64,000 nucleotides of DNA, taken from assembly GCA_002421005.1 (NCBI GenBank), contig DIJC01000003.1:62001-126000 (forward strand), read 5' to 3'. This DNA is from Enterobacteriaceae bacterium UBA5654 (GTDB taxonomy: Bacteria; Pseudomonadota; Gammaproteobacteria; Enterobacterales; Enterobacteriaceae). Position numbers and translations under genes: made by a program. This document shows, one piece after another, positions 52,370 to 61,350 of the stretch. The notes under the pieces were generated by a model, which was not told the origin of the DNA, did no database searches, and saw only the letters and a list, made by a program, of their open reading frames with translations. The first letter of the stretch is position 1, and each line of letters opens with the position of its first letter.

Positions 52370-53371
52370 ATGCATCTGGCCCGATTCCCGCGAATCACCC
52401 TCGGTCATTTCCCGACACCTTTAGAGCCTCTCGATAATTTATCTACATTACTGGGCGGGCCGAAAATATGGATCAAACGCGACGACGCGACCGGGCTGGC
52501 AACGGGTGGAAATAAAACCCGCAAGCTGGAGTTTTTGCTGGCGGATGCGCTGCAAAAAAACGCGGACATTATTATCACCCAGGGCGCGACCCAGTCTAAC
52601 CATGTGCGCCAGACTATCGCGGGCGCGGCGAAGCTCGGCTTACAGGCGAAGGTGCTGCTGGAAAATCGAGTGACCGATTTTGGTGAAGATTATCAGCGCT
52701 CCGGCAACGTGCTGCTGGACAACCTGCTGGGCGGCGAAATCGTCGCGCATTTGCCGGGCGGTACTGATATGCAACAGGCGATGGAAGAGTACGCCGCGAC
52801 CCTGCGCGAGCAGGGGCATAACCCGTATGTCATTCCCGGCGGCGGCTCGAACGCCATCGGCGCGCTCGGCTATGTCGCCTGCGCTGAAGAGTTACTGTAT
52901 CAGTCTTCCCAGCTACGTTTGCGCATCGATCATGTGGTTCACGCCACCGGCAGTACCGGCACCCAGGCCGGACTGGTTGCCGGATTTCATGCTACCAACA
53001 GCCAGGTGCCGGTGCTGGGGATCAGCGTGCGTGCGCCAAAGGCGAAGCAGGAAGAGAACGTCTGGAATCTGGCCTCGCGCACGCTTGAACTGCTGGGCGT
53101 GGCGGGGGAACTGCCGCGCGAAGCGGTGGTGGCAAACAGCGATTACGTGGGTGACGGCTACGGTCTTCCCACCGACAGTATGCTGGAGGCGCTGACCCTG
53201 CTGGCTCGTCACGAAGGTATTCTGCTGGACCCGGTTTATTCCGGCAAAGGCATGGCGGGGCTGATTGACCTCATTCGCAAAGGCCACTTCCGCAAAGAAG
53301 ATAACGTGGTATTTATTCACACCGGTGGTTCGGCGGGGCTGTTTGGTTACCGTCAGGTGCTGGAAAAATGA
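52370..53371 (+). CDS. PLP lyase, D-cysteine desulfhydrase/L-cysteate lyase family
   Basis: A 333-residue fold type II PLP enzyme of the ACC deaminase/DcyD family. The PLP lysine is in the motif LATGGNKTRKLEFLLADAL (about residues 44-62). The phosphate and substrate loops are TQGATQSNHVRQTIAGAA and HATGSTGTQAGLVAG, and the C-terminal part has FIHTGGSAGLFGY. DcyD cleaves D-cysteine to pyruvate, ammonia and sulfide. The sister enzyme CuyA cleaves L-cysteate to pyruvate, ammonia and sulfite. The start MHLARFPRITLGHFPTPLEP looks to me more like CuyA than E. coli DcyD, and the sulfonate-type importer downstream points the same way, but reading alone cannot decide. ACAAGGAGCTATT precedes the ATG. 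First gene of the eleven-gene cluster; its stop overlaps the racemase start. Confidence 0.85.
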   Translation: MHLARFPRITLGHFPTPLEPLDNLSTLLGGPKIWIKRDDATGLATGGNKTRKLEFLLADALQKNADIIITQGATQSNHVRQTIAGAAKLGLQAKVLLENRVTDFGEDYQRSGNVLLDNLLGGEIVAHLPGGTDMQQAMEEYAATLREQGHNPYVIPGGGSNAIGALGYVACAEELLYQSSQLRLRIDHVVHATGSTGTQAGLVAGFHATNSQVPVLGISVRAPKAKQEENVWNLASRTLELLGVAGELPREAVVANSDYVGDGYGLPTDSMLEALTLLARHEGILLDPVYSGKGMAGLIDLIRKGHFRKEDNVVFIHTGGSAGLFGYRQVLEK

Positions 53372-54093
53372 CCCAGCCGTTTTTGCTGGGTGTACTCGGC
53401 GGGATGGGGCCGCTGGCAACCGTTGATTTTATGTCAACGCTGCTGGCGGTGACGCCTGCAACCAGCGACCAGCAGCAGATCCCGACGGTAGTGTGGAACG
53501 TGCCGCAAATTGCCGACCGGCAAAAAGCGTTGGCGGGCACCGGTCCGTCGCCGTTGCCGCAGCTTCTGACCGGTATTGCAAAGCTGAATCAGGCGGGGGC
53601 CAGCCATATTGTGATCCCGTGCAATACCGCGCATCACTGGTTTTCGGCGCTAAGCGACGTCAGCCGCGCACCGCTGATCCATATTGTTGATGCCACCATT
53701 GCGGCGGTGGTGGAGGCCAGCCCAAAACCGCAGCGCATCGGCATCATTGCCACCAAAGGCACGCTGGACGCGGGCTGGTTTCAGCGCGGCCTTCAGCAGC
53801 ACGGCATTACGCCGGTTGTTCCTGATGACGTCGAGCTGGAAACCTGGTTTGTTCCCGGCTGCTACGCCGTTAAGCGCGGTGAACTGGCAGAAGGCGGCGC
53901 GGCGCTGGTGCATCAGGCCAGAGCGCTGTTTGCGCGCGGCGCGGAAAAACTGATCCTCGCCTGTACTGAAGTTCCCGTGGCGCTACGGGCCGTTAACGCG
54001 CCTTTCTTACCGCTGACTTTCGATCCCGCCCATGCCCTGGCAGAGCGATGTTCGAAAATATGGCAGGACTACCGTACTTCTTATTTAGCGTAA
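53368..54093 (+). CDS. Aspartate/glutamate-type racemase
   Basis: A cofactor-independent amino acid racemase of the Asp/Glu racemase family, 241 residues. Start LLGVLGGMGPLATVDFMSTL. The first catalytic cysteine is in IVIPCNTAHHWF (about residue 82) and the second in LILACTEVPVAL. RIGIIATKGTLDAGWFQRGL follows the first. It overlaps the PLP lyase by the four bases ATGA, so the two proteins are translationally coupled. Coupling suggests it supplies the lyase with the right enantiomer. The substrate could be aspartate, glutamate, cysteate or cysteine sulfinate; this is inference. Confidence 0.9.
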   Translation: MTQPFLLGVLGGMGPLATVDFMSTLLAVTPATSDQQQIPTVVWNVPQIADRQKALAGTGPSPLPQLLTGIAKLNQAGASHIVIPCNTAHHWFSALSDVSRAPLIHIVDATIAAVVEASPKPQRIGIIATKGTLDAGWFQRGLQQHGITPVVPDDVELETWFVPGCYAVKRGELAEGGAALVHQARALFARGAEKLILACTEVPVALRAVNAPFLPLTFDPAHALAERCSKIWQDYRTSYLA

Positions 54094-54118
54094 TTAAATA
54101 CATCTCAAAGGATAAAAA

Positions 54119-55120
54119 ATGAAAAAAAGTCTCTGCTTATTACTCGCAGCGGGTGGTTTATGGGCTAATGCCAGCATCGCGCAAACTCCGCCGGAAGTTC
54201 GGGTGGCCTATAGCGGCGGCTCGCAGGTATTAATGCTGGCGAAAGCCGATGGCTCGCTGGATAAAGCGCTTAACAGCAAAGTGAAATGGGTGCAATTTGC
54301 ATCCGGTGCGGACGCATTAAGTTATTTTGCCAGCAACGCGATTGATATTGCGAATTTCGGCTCCAGCCCGGCGACCGCCGGTATTGTGCGTAAATTGCCG
54401 GTAGAAATTATTGGTGTCTCCGGGGTGATTGCCAGCTACGAACGTTTAATTGGCAAAGAAGGCATCAGCAATATTAAGGATATTGAAGGCAAACGCGTGG
54501 CTTATCCGCCTAATTCCACCGCGCAATATGCGCTGGAAGCGGCGATTAGCGTGAATAAACTCGACCGCAGCAAAATCACGCTGCTGCCGCTGCGCCCGGC
54601 GGAAATGGTAGCTGCCTGGAAACGCGGCGATATTGACGCGGGCTACGTCTGGGCACCGTTTGCCCAGGAACTGGAGTCATCCGGCGGTCATCAGGTCTTT
54701 GCAACCAAAGATCTGCAAAAAGAGGGCTACCTGATTTACAACAACTACGTGGTGCGCAAAGCCTTTGCCGAGCAGTACCCGGAAACGGTGAGCGCGTTCC
54801 TGCGTATCCACCAGCAAAAAGTGGATGAATTCAAAAAAGATCCTGAGCGCGCGGCGGCCATTGTCGCGAAAGAAGTTGGCGCGCCGGTCACTACCGCCGC
54901 GAACACGCTGGGTGGACTGGAATATCCGACGTTGAGCGAGCAGGGCACCGCCGCCTGGCTGGGTAATGGCACGCAAACCAGCGAAAGCGGGATCGGTAAG
55001 GCGCTGACCAAAACCTCCAACTTCCTTGCCGGAATTGGTGAGATCCGCAAGCGTGACATTCCGGCGAACTGGGATGCCGCCATCAACTCGCGCTATATCC
55101 GGGAAGCAGCAGCAAAATGA
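54119..55120 (+). CDS. TauA-like ABC substrate-binding protein
   Basis: Periplasmic binding protein of the nitrate/sulfonate/taurine class, 333 residues. Signal peptide MKKSLCLLLAAGGLWANA with cleavage near SIAQ. Mature protein has VRVAYSGGSQVLMLAKADG, FGSSPATAGIVRKLPVEIIG, GKRVAYPPNSTAQYALEAA and AAWKRGDIDAGYVWAPFAQ, the last being close to the TauA pattern. The usual ligand is a small sulfonate or its analogue. It is 25 bases after the racemase, with AAAGGAT as ribosome site, and its stop overlaps the permease start. Exact ligand unknown. Confidence 0.9.
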   Translation: MKKSLCLLLAAGGLWANASIAQTPPEVRVAYSGGSQVLMLAKADGSLDKALNSKVKWVQFASGADALSYFASNAIDIANFGSSPATAGIVRKLPVEIIGVSGVIASYERLIGKEGISNIKDIEGKRVAYPPNSTAQYALEAAISVNKLDRSKITLLPLRPAEMVAAWKRGDIDAGYVWAPFAQELESSGGHQVFATKDLQKEGYLIYNNYVVRKAFAEQYPETVSAFLRIHQQKVDEFKKDPERAAAIVAKEVGAPVTTAANTLGGLEYPTLSEQGTAAWLGNGTQTSESGIGKALTKTSNFLAGIGEIRKRDIPANWDAAINSRYIREAAAK

Positions 55121-55890
55121 GATTACGTCAGCACGTCGCTATCAGCGTGGTGTCGGTAGCGATCTTTTTTAGCCTCTGGCAGTTAGTGACCACCCGCCAG
55201 TGGGTGGACCCGTTACTGCTGCCGTCGCTGACGGATATCGGTTTAACCGCTGAGGAACTGCTGGCGGACGGTTATCGCCAGGTGCCGCTGTGGGAGCATA
55301 TCGCGGTCAGCCTGGCGCGTGCGTTAAGCGCGTTCTCGGCGGCGATTGTTATCGGCATCCCGCTGGGGCTGCTGATGGGTATGTCTGACGGCCTGTCCGC
55401 CGTCCTCAATCCCTTCGTGCAGTTCCTGCGCCCGCTGCCGAAAATCGCCCTGATCCCGCTGGCGGTAGTCTGGCTGGGCATTGGCGAAGCGTCGAAGTTC
55501 TTCCTGATCTTCATCGCCACCTTTTTAAGCGTGGTGGTGGGTGCCAGCGCGGCGGTTGAGCGCATCGGTCGCTCGCGCATTCGGGTAGCACAGACGCTGG
55601 GCGCAACGCGGCGGCAGATTTTTCTGCGCGTGGTGCTCCCGGACGCGCTGCCGGAACTGTTCACCACCGTCAGATTATCGATTGGCATCGGCTGGACTTC
55701 GCTGATCGCCGCTGAAATGGTGGCCGCCAGTTCCGGGCTGGGCTGGATGGTAATTAACGCCAGTTCTTATCTGCGTACCGATATTGTCATGCTTGGCATT
55801 CTGCTGCTCGGCGGCATTGGTTATTTACTGGATTTACTACTTCTGGGGCTACAACGGCTGTTTGTACCCTGGGCGGGGAAAGAGTCATGA
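55117..55890 (+). CDS. TauC-like ABC permease
   Basis: Inner-membrane permease of the taurine/nitrate/sulfonate class, 257 residues with six hydrophobic segments. It starts MRLRQHVAISVVSVAIFFSL and has LVTTRQWVDPLLLPSLTDIG. The ATPase-coupling EAA loop is RVAQTLGATRRQIFLRVVLPDALPEL-type sequence near residues 150-175, followed by SIGIGWTSLIAAEMVAASSG and LGWMVINAS. ATGA overlaps join it to the binding protein before and to the ATPase after. Confidence 0.93.
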   Translation: MRLRQHVAISVVSVAIFFSLWQLVTTRQWVDPLLLPSLTDIGLTAEELLADGYRQVPLWEHIAVSLARALSAFSAAIVIGIPLGLLMGMSDGLSAVLNPFVQFLRPLPKIALIPLAVVWLGIGEASKFFLIFIATFLSVVVGASAAVERIGRSRIRVAQTLGATRRQIFLRVVLPDALPELFTTVRLSIGIGWTSLIAAEMVAASSGLGWMVINASSYLRTDIVMLGILLLGGIGYLLDLLLLGLQRLFVPWAGKES

Positions 55891-56666
55891 CAACGCAAAT
55901 TGCGCTGGAAAACGTGTCGCTAACCTTTGCGGCAAAACCGCAGCCGCTAAACGTGCTGGAGGATGTCTCCCTGTCTCTGACGAAGGGAGAATTTGTGGTG
56001 CTGCTGGGGCCATCGGGCTGCGGCAAATCCACCATTCTGAACCTGGTCGCCGGGTTTACGCGCCCGGACAGCGGTCAGGTGCTGGCGGGCGGCAAGCCGG
56101 TCCAGCGACCGGGGCCGAAGCGGGGGATGATCTTCCAGCAGCCGAATTTATTCCCCTGGCTGTCGGTGCTCGATAACGTCACCTTCGGCCCGCGTCTGGG
56201 GCGTTACCGCAAAGACGAGGTTAACGCCAGAGCGCTGGACTGGCTGGAGCGGGTGGGGCTGAAAGGCTTTGAACACCATGCGCCGTGGCAGCTCTCCGGC
56301 GGCATGAAGCAGCGCGTGGCGCTGGCGCGCGCCTGGCTACCCGGCCCGGAAGTGCTGCTGCTGGACGAACCGTTCGGTGCGCTGGATGCGCAGACCCGCC
56401 TGATGATGCAGGAACTGCTGTACAACGCGTGGCTTGAAACCGACACCACGCTGCTGTTCGTCACGCATGACGTGGACGAAGCGCTGTTCCTCGCCGATCG
56501 CATACTGATCATGTCGGCGCGTCCGGGAAAAATCGTCGAAGAGATCGTCCTGCCGTTTGGTCGCCAGCGCGACATCGAAACTTTTGCGGAGCATCCGCGC
56601 TACGGCGAGATCAAGCATCACGTCCTGCACCGCGTGCGCCAGGAGGCGAAGCGTCATCTGAGTTAA
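55887..56666 (+). CDS. TauB-like ABC ATPase
   Basis: ATP-binding subunit of the same importer, 259 residues. Walker A LLGPSGCGKSTILNLVAG, Q-loop FQQPNLFPWLSV, signature QLSGGMKQRVALARAW, Walker B EVLLLDEPFGALDAQ, and H-loop FVTHDVDEALFLADRI, all intact. The sequence class is taurine/nitrate/sulfonate. It overlaps the permease by four bases. It is followed by a 54-base gap with a hairpin before the amidohydrolase. Confidence 0.95.
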   Translation: MTTQIALENVSLTFAAKPQPLNVLEDVSLSLTKGEFVVLLGPSGCGKSTILNLVAGFTRPDSGQVLAGGKPVQRPGPKRGMIFQQPNLFPWLSVLDNVTFGPRLGRYRKDEVNARALDWLERVGLKGFEHHAPWQLSGGMKQRVALARAWLPGPEVLLLDEPFGALDAQTRLMMQELLYNAWLETDTTLLFVTHDVDEALFLADRILIMSARPGKIVEEIVLPFGRQRDIETFAEHPRYGEIKHHVLHRVRQEAKRHLS

Positions 56667-56672
56667 TCCGTT

Positions 56673-56690
56673 ATTCCCGGCGTCGGGAAT
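56673..56690 (+). other. Intra-operon hairpin
   Basis: ATTCCCG-GCGT-CGGGAAT, with outer GTTAT/ATAAC able to extend it to 56670-56697 across a small bulge. It lies in the only gap of more than 30 bases in the operon (between the ATPase and the amidohydrolase). There is no T-run, so it is more likely an mRNA processing or stability element than a terminator. Confidence 0.5.
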
Positions 56691-56720
56691 GCATAACCGT
56701 CATAACGTGAGGTGGAAGCA

Positions 56721-57938
56721 ATGAGCACAAGCGAATTACGAGACCGTCTGGAACAGAGTATTCATCAGCACCGCGACGACTATATTGCGATATCGAAAGA
56801 TATTCATGCGCACCCGGAAACCGGCAATAACGAATACTACGCCAATGACGTCTTAACAACGCTGCTAAAAAAGCACGGCTTTACGGTGACCTCCAACGTT
56901 GCCGGGCATGAGACGGCCTTTTACGCGGTCAAAGAGAGCGCGAAGCCGGGGCCGACCGTGGCATATCTGGCAGAATATGACGCGCTGATCGACATCGGCC
57001 ACGCCTGCGGACACAACATCATCGGCGTCACCAGCATCGCGGCGGCCATTGCGGTCAGCGAAACGCTGAACGACACTGGCGGCAAAGTGGTGGTGCTCGG
57101 CACGCCCGCTGAAGAAGGCGGACTGCGCGGCAAAGGCGGCATCAACGGCAACGTTAAGGCGCGTTTTGTGGAGCATGGCTATCTGGATGAGGTTGACGTC
57201 GCCCTGATGGTGCATCCGTCCGGCAAAACCCGCCTCACCGGACCGTCGCTGGCCAATAACCATCTCTACTTCCATTTCTACGGCAAACCGTCCCACGCGG
57301 GCAGCTCGCCGCATAAAGGCGTGAACGCGCTGGATGCGCTGGTGCTGCTGTACAACGGCATCAGCGTTCTGCGCCAGCAGCTTCCTGACGGCGTGCGGGT
57401 CCACGGCATCATTACCAACGGCGGTCAGGCACCGAACGTGATCCCTGAATACGCCTCCGGGCATTTTTATATTCGCGCCGCTACCCGTGAGCAGGTCATT
57501 GAACTGGAGCCGCGCATTCGTGCCATCGCCGAAGGTGCCGCGCTGGCGACCGGCACCACGGTCAAAATTGAGCATCAGGTTGGCCCGCGCGATTTTCGCA
57601 TTAATCACGCGCTCAACGCGGTGCTGCTGGAGGAATTTACCGCCGCCGGGGAAAACGTGGAACTGAAAGAAAAAGAAGGGCTGGGATCGACCGACGCGGG
57701 CGACATCAGCCACGCGGTGCCCACCGCCCATCCTTACATCAAAATCGGCCCTGACGATCTGATTGGTCACACCGTTGCGTTCCGCGAAGCCGCCAACTCT
57801 GCCAAAGGCTACGAGGCGCTTATCACCGGCGCGCAGGTGCTGGCGCGTACCGGGCTGCGTCTGCTGACCGACCCCGCGCTGTTGCAGGACGTGAAAGACG
57901 AGTTCGCCGGGCGTAAAACGTCCACCCAGGCTGCGTAA
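56721..57938 (+). CDS. M20-family amidohydrolase
   Basis: Zinc metallohydrolase of the M20 peptidase/amidohydrolase family, 405 residues, PepT-like/AbgB-like branch. Metal site residues are in IHAHPETGNNEYYANDVL, YLAEYDALIDIGHACGHNII and VVVLGTPAEEGG, with GSTDAGDISHAVPTAHPYIK further on. The dimerisation (lid) domain has FYGKPSHAGSSPHKGVNALD. No signal peptide, so it acts in the cytoplasm. Relatives split N-acyl amino acids, aminobenzoyl-glutamate or dipeptides. I use the ATG after GAGGTGGAAGCA, three codons after an in-frame GTG. Between two importers and next to a lyase, it probably releases the amino acid from an imported conjugate. Confidence 0.88.
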   Translation: MSTSELRDRLEQSIHQHRDDYIAISKDIHAHPETGNNEYYANDVLTTLLKKHGFTVTSNVAGHETAFYAVKESAKPGPTVAYLAEYDALIDIGHACGHNIIGVTSIAAAIAVSETLNDTGGKVVVLGTPAEEGGLRGKGGINGNVKARFVEHGYLDEVDVALMVHPSGKTRLTGPSLANNHLYFHFYGKPSHAGSSPHKGVNALDALVLLYNGISVLRQQLPDGVRVHGIITNGGQAPNVIPEYASGHFYIRAATREQVIELEPRIRAIAEGAALATGTTVKIEHQVGPRDFRINHALNAVLLEEFTAAGENVELKEKEGLGSTDAGDISHAVPTAHPYIKIGPDDLIGHTVAFREAANSAKGYEALITGAQVLARTGLRLLTDPALLQDVKDEFAGRKTSTQAA

Positions 57939-57961
57939 CCCCTGACCGGAGCAAGATTATA

Positions 57962-59524
57962 ATGAAAATGCTGTTTTCTGCCGCCGCGCTGATGCTGGCG
58001 GCGGCTTTACCCTGGGAACCCGCGCAGGCGGCGAGCGTGGATCGCAATGCGACGCTGAACATTGCCTATGGTAATCGTCCCGGTACGCTGGACCCGTATC
58101 TCACCACTAACAACGCCACGTCGGATGTGGACCGGCATATTTTCGAAACCCTGTTCACCATCAACGACAAATTTGAGCCGGTGCCGGAACTGGTCCAGAG
58201 CTACACCCTAAGCGACGACCGTAAAACCTACACTTTTGTGCTGCGCGACGGCATTCACTTCCACGACGGACAGTTGCTGACCGCCGATGACGTGGTTGCC
58301 TCCATGAATCGCTGGCTGGCGACCTCAACCCAGGGCAAAGCGAATCTGCCGGGGGTGCAGTTTATCAAGGTGGACGATAAAACCGTCAGCCTGACGCTGC
58401 CCGCGCCGTCGTTAATCACGCTCAACGTGCTGGCGGATGTGAAAAACATCGCCGCCATTATGCCGAAACGGATCGTCGACGCGGCGAACAGCAGCAAAAA
58501 ACCGGTCACCGAGCTGATCGGCACCGGCCCTTACAAGCTGGCGGAGTTTAAACAGGGCGATTACCTGCATCTGACCCGCTACGATCAATACGTTTCGCGC
58601 AGCGAACCGGCAAGCGGTCTTTCCGGGCAGAAAAAGGCGGACGTGAAAGATATCTGGTTCCGCTATATCACCGATGAATCCACCCGTCTGGCGGGCGCGA
58701 TGACCGGTGAGTACGATCTCGTTTTCCAGTTGCCGAAAGACAACATTGAAACCCTGCAAAGCGCGCCGGATATCTCGCTCTTCCAGCCGCAGAGCGGCGG
58801 CTCGCTGATTACCTACCTGTTCAACAAACATCAGGGACCGTTTGCCAACGTCAAGCTGCGCCAGGCGTTTAATCTCGCGCTGGACGTGCATCAGACCCTG
58901 CTGGCGGGCTACAGCGATCCGCGTTTCTTTAAAGAAGATCCGTCGCTGGGCTTCCCGGATCAGGTGGACTGGTACAGCGAAGCGGGCAAGCCGTACTGGA
59001 ATCAACATAAGCTGGATGAGGCGCGCAAGCTGGTGCAGGAATCCGGCTATAAGGGCGAAGAAGTGGTGATCATCGCCACAAAAGAGTACGCCGAACTGTA
59101 TAACCTGGCGATTGTCGCCCAGCAGGTGCTTAAGCAGATAGGGGTGAAATCGCGGCTTGACGTTTACGACTGGCCAACCGTGCTCCAGCGTCGTCAGGAT
59201 CCGAAAAACTTCGATCTCTGCGCGCTGGAATTCTCCATGCGTCAGGTGCTGCATCAGTATCCGTTCCTCGACTCGCGCGCGAAGTTCCCCGGCCTGAGCA
59301 ATAGCCCGGAAATTGACGCCACGCTTGACGCGATTAAACAATCGCCGTCGCTGAAAGAGACGAAAGGGCTGGTCGATAAACTGAACGTCCAGCTCTGGCA
59401 GTACCTGCCGGTGATCGTGCTGGGCCGTACCACGCCGGACGCGGTGGCCGTCAAAAATAACGTCAAAGGGTATCAGGATCTGATCGGTCCGGTGCTGTGG
59501 AACGTTAGCGTCAGTCAGCCCTGA
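57962..59524 (+). CDS. Peptide-type ABC substrate-binding protein
   Basis: SBP family 5 (oligopeptide/dipeptide/glutathione class) periplasmic binding protein, 520 residues. Signal peptide MKMLFSAAALMLAAALPWEP, cleavage after QAA. Mature start NATLNIAYGNRPGTLDPYLT, then VPELVQSYTLSDDRKTYTF, FHDGQLLTADDVVASMNRWL, the family signature region, and GTGPYKLAEFKQGDYL. No lipobox, so it is free in the periplasm. The ligand is likely a peptide or peptide-like conjugate. It lies 23 bases after the amidohydrolase and nine before the permease. Confidence 0.92.
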   Translation: MKMLFSAAALMLAAALPWEPAQAASVDRNATLNIAYGNRPGTLDPYLTTNNATSDVDRHIFETLFTINDKFEPVPELVQSYTLSDDRKTYTFVLRDGIHFHDGQLLTADDVVASMNRWLATSTQGKANLPGVQFIKVDDKTVSLTLPAPSLITLNVLADVKNIAAIMPKRIVDAANSSKKPVTELIGTGPYKLAEFKQGDYLHLTRYDQYVSRSEPASGLSGQKKADVKDIWFRYITDESTRLAGAMTGEYDLVFQLPKDNIETLQSAPDISLFQPQSGGSLITYLFNKHQGPFANVKLRQAFNLALDVHQTLLAGYSDPRFFKEDPSLGFPDQVDWYSEAGKPYWNQHKLDEARKLVQESGYKGEEVVIIATKEYAELYNLAIVAQQVLKQIGVKSRLDVYDWPTVLQRRQDPKNFDLCALEFSMRQVLHQYPFLDSRAKFPGLSNSPEIDATLDAIKQSPSLKETKGLVDKLNVQLWQYLPVIVLGRTTPDAVAVKNNVKGYQDLIGPVLWNVSVSQP

Positions 59525-59533
59525 CCGGAGAAA

Positions 59534-60493
59534 ATGATGAGAGGGTTTTTACTTCAGCGTCTGCTGGCTCTGCTTCCGGTGCTGCTGGTGGTCTCGGTGG
59601 TGGTCTTCTGCCTGGTGCATCTGGCACCGGGCGATCCGGTGCTGGTGATCCTCGGCAACGACGCCAGTCCCGGCGACATCGCCGCGCTGCGTCAGCAAAT
59701 GGGGCTGGATAAACCCATCATGGTGCAGTTTCTCCACTGGTTTACAGCGGTTCTCCGGGGCGATCTCGGCCACTCGCTGTTCCTTAATGACAGCGTGATG
59801 GGTCTGTTTCTGCAACACCTGACGCCGACTCTGGCGCTGGCGTTTTACGCGCAGCTTATTGCGCTGACGCTGGGGCTGGCGGGCGGGGTGATAGGGGCCT
59901 GGCAGCACGGCAGGCTGGCGGACCGGGCGATCCGCGCGCTGGCGACGCTCGGCATGTCGGTGCCGGGTTTTCTGCTGGGCCTGGTGCTGATTTTCGTCTT
60001 CGCGGTTCAGCTCCGCTGGTTTCCGGTGGTGGGCTACCGCTCCACTAACAACGATCTGCTGCTTAACCTCTGGTATCTCACGCTGCCTGCCATCGCCCTG
60101 GGTTTTCGCATTGCGGCGCTGATTGCGCGCATGACGCGGGCGGTGATGCTGGACGTCTTACAGGAAAACTTCATCAATACCGCGCGTGCCAAAGGGGTGC
60201 CGGAACGGGTAGTGCTGCTGCGCCACACCCTGAAAAACGCGCTGATCCCGATCCTCACGATCTGCGGTGAATCCTTCGCCGGGCTGGTGACGGGCACCAT
60301 TGTGATCGAAAGCGTGTTTGGCATTCCCGGCGTTGGATCGCTGATTGTGGATTCGATCGAGCGGCGCGACGTCACGGTGACCCAGGGCGTGGTGCTGATG
60401 ATCACCGTCTGCTATGTGTTGATCAATCTGGCGGTGGATCTGCTTAGCTACTTTGCCGATCCGCGCCTGTCCGTTGAGGGAGCGGAAAACTAA
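59534..60493 (+). CDS. Peptide-type ABC permease (DppB-like)
   Basis: First permease of the peptide importer, 319 residues. FLLQRLLALLPVLLVVSVVV (N-terminal helix), then HLAPGDPVLVILGNDASPGD and RQQMGLDKPIMVQFLHW are family hallmarks. The periplasmic loop is followed by five more helices. The EAA coupling loop is INTARAKGVPERVVLLRHTL. It ends LLSYFADPRLSVEG. The stop overlaps the next start by one base (TAATG). Confidence 0.95.
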   Translation: MMRGFLLQRLLALLPVLLVVSVVVFCLVHLAPGDPVLVILGNDASPGDIAALRQQMGLDKPIMVQFLHWFTAVLRGDLGHSLFLNDSVMGLFLQHLTPTLALAFYAQLIALTLGLAGGVIGAWQHGRLADRAIRALATLGMSVPGFLLGLVLIFVFAVQLRWFPVVGYRSTNNDLLLNLWYLTLPAIALGFRIAALIARMTRAVMLDVLQENFINTARAKGVPERVVLLRHTLKNALIPILTICGESFAGLVTGTIVIESVFGIPGVGSLIVDSIERRDVTVTQGVVLMITVCYVLINLAVDLLSYFADPRLSVEGAEN

Positions 60494-61350
60494 TGTCCTC
60501 ACGCAATCATGCTCTGCTGATTTGGCCAATCCTGCTGGCGACGATCGTGGTGCTGTCTTTTTTCGCCAGCGCCATCAGTTCCTGGGATCCGTATGACATC
60601 GATCCGCTAAGCCGCCTGAAGCCACCCAACGCCGCGCACTGGTTCGGCACCGATAACTTCGGGCGCGATCTCTTTGTGCGCGTGGCGCTGGCGGTCCGGG
60701 TATCGCTGTCGGTTGGTGCGGCGGTCGCGGTTATTTCCGGCGCGGTCGGGATGGCCGTTGGCCTGCTGTGCGCCTGGTATCGTCCGCTGGATCGCATCCT
60801 GATGCGCGTCTGCGACGGCCTGTTTGCTTTTCCTTCGCTGCTGCTGGCGATTGCTATCGTCGGCGTGCTGGGGCCGAAAATCTCAAACGTGGTGCTGGCG
60901 CTGTCGCTGGTGTATGTACCCTGTATCGCGCGGGTAGTGCGCGGCGCGGCAATGGTGGTCAAAGAGAAAAATTTTATCGAAGCGCTACGGGCGCAGGGCG
61001 CGTCCGCCTCCCGCATCATCTGGCTGCATCTGCTGCCAAACGTAATTTCACCGTTTATCGTCCAGGTGAGCTGGGTCTTTTCGGTGGCGATCCTGACCGA
61101 AGCGGCGCTGAGTTTTCTCGGCTCCGGGGTGCCTGCGCCGATGCCAAGCCTGGGGAATCTGCTGCTGGAAGGAAAAGCGGTGATTTTTACCGCCTGGTGG
61201 ATGACCTTCTTTCCCGGCATCGCCATTGTGCTGCTGATCCTTGCACTCAATATTATCGGCGACGATCTGCGCGACAGCGCCGATCCGGGGCTGAAACCGC
61301 TGCCGCGCCGCATTCTGCGCCGCCTGAAACGAGGAGATCAGCATGGCTGA
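60493..61350 (+). CDS. Peptide-type ABC permease (DppC-like)
   Basis: Second permease, 285 residues, six hydrophobic segments. The N-terminal extension SSWDPYDIDPLSRLKPPNAA and HWFGTDNFGRDLFVRVALAV are typical of DppC/OppC/GsiD. The coupling loop is FIEALRAQGASASRIIWLHL. The end is DDLRDSADPGLKPLPRR. The 3' end overlaps the following ATPase by eight bases. Confidence 0.95.
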   Translation: MSSRNHALLIWPILLATIVVLSFFASAISSWDPYDIDPLSRLKPPNAAHWFGTDNFGRDLFVRVALAVRVSLSVGAAVAVISGAVGMAVGLLCAWYRPLDRILMRVCDGLFAFPSLLLAIAIVGVLGPKISNVVLALSLVYVPCIARVVRGAAMVVKEKNFIEALRAQGASASRIIWLHLLPNVISPFIVQVSWVFSVAILTEAALSFLGSGVPAPMPSLGNLLLEGKAVIFTAWWMTFFPGIAIVLLILALNIIGDDLRDSADPGLKPLPRRILRRLKRGDQHG

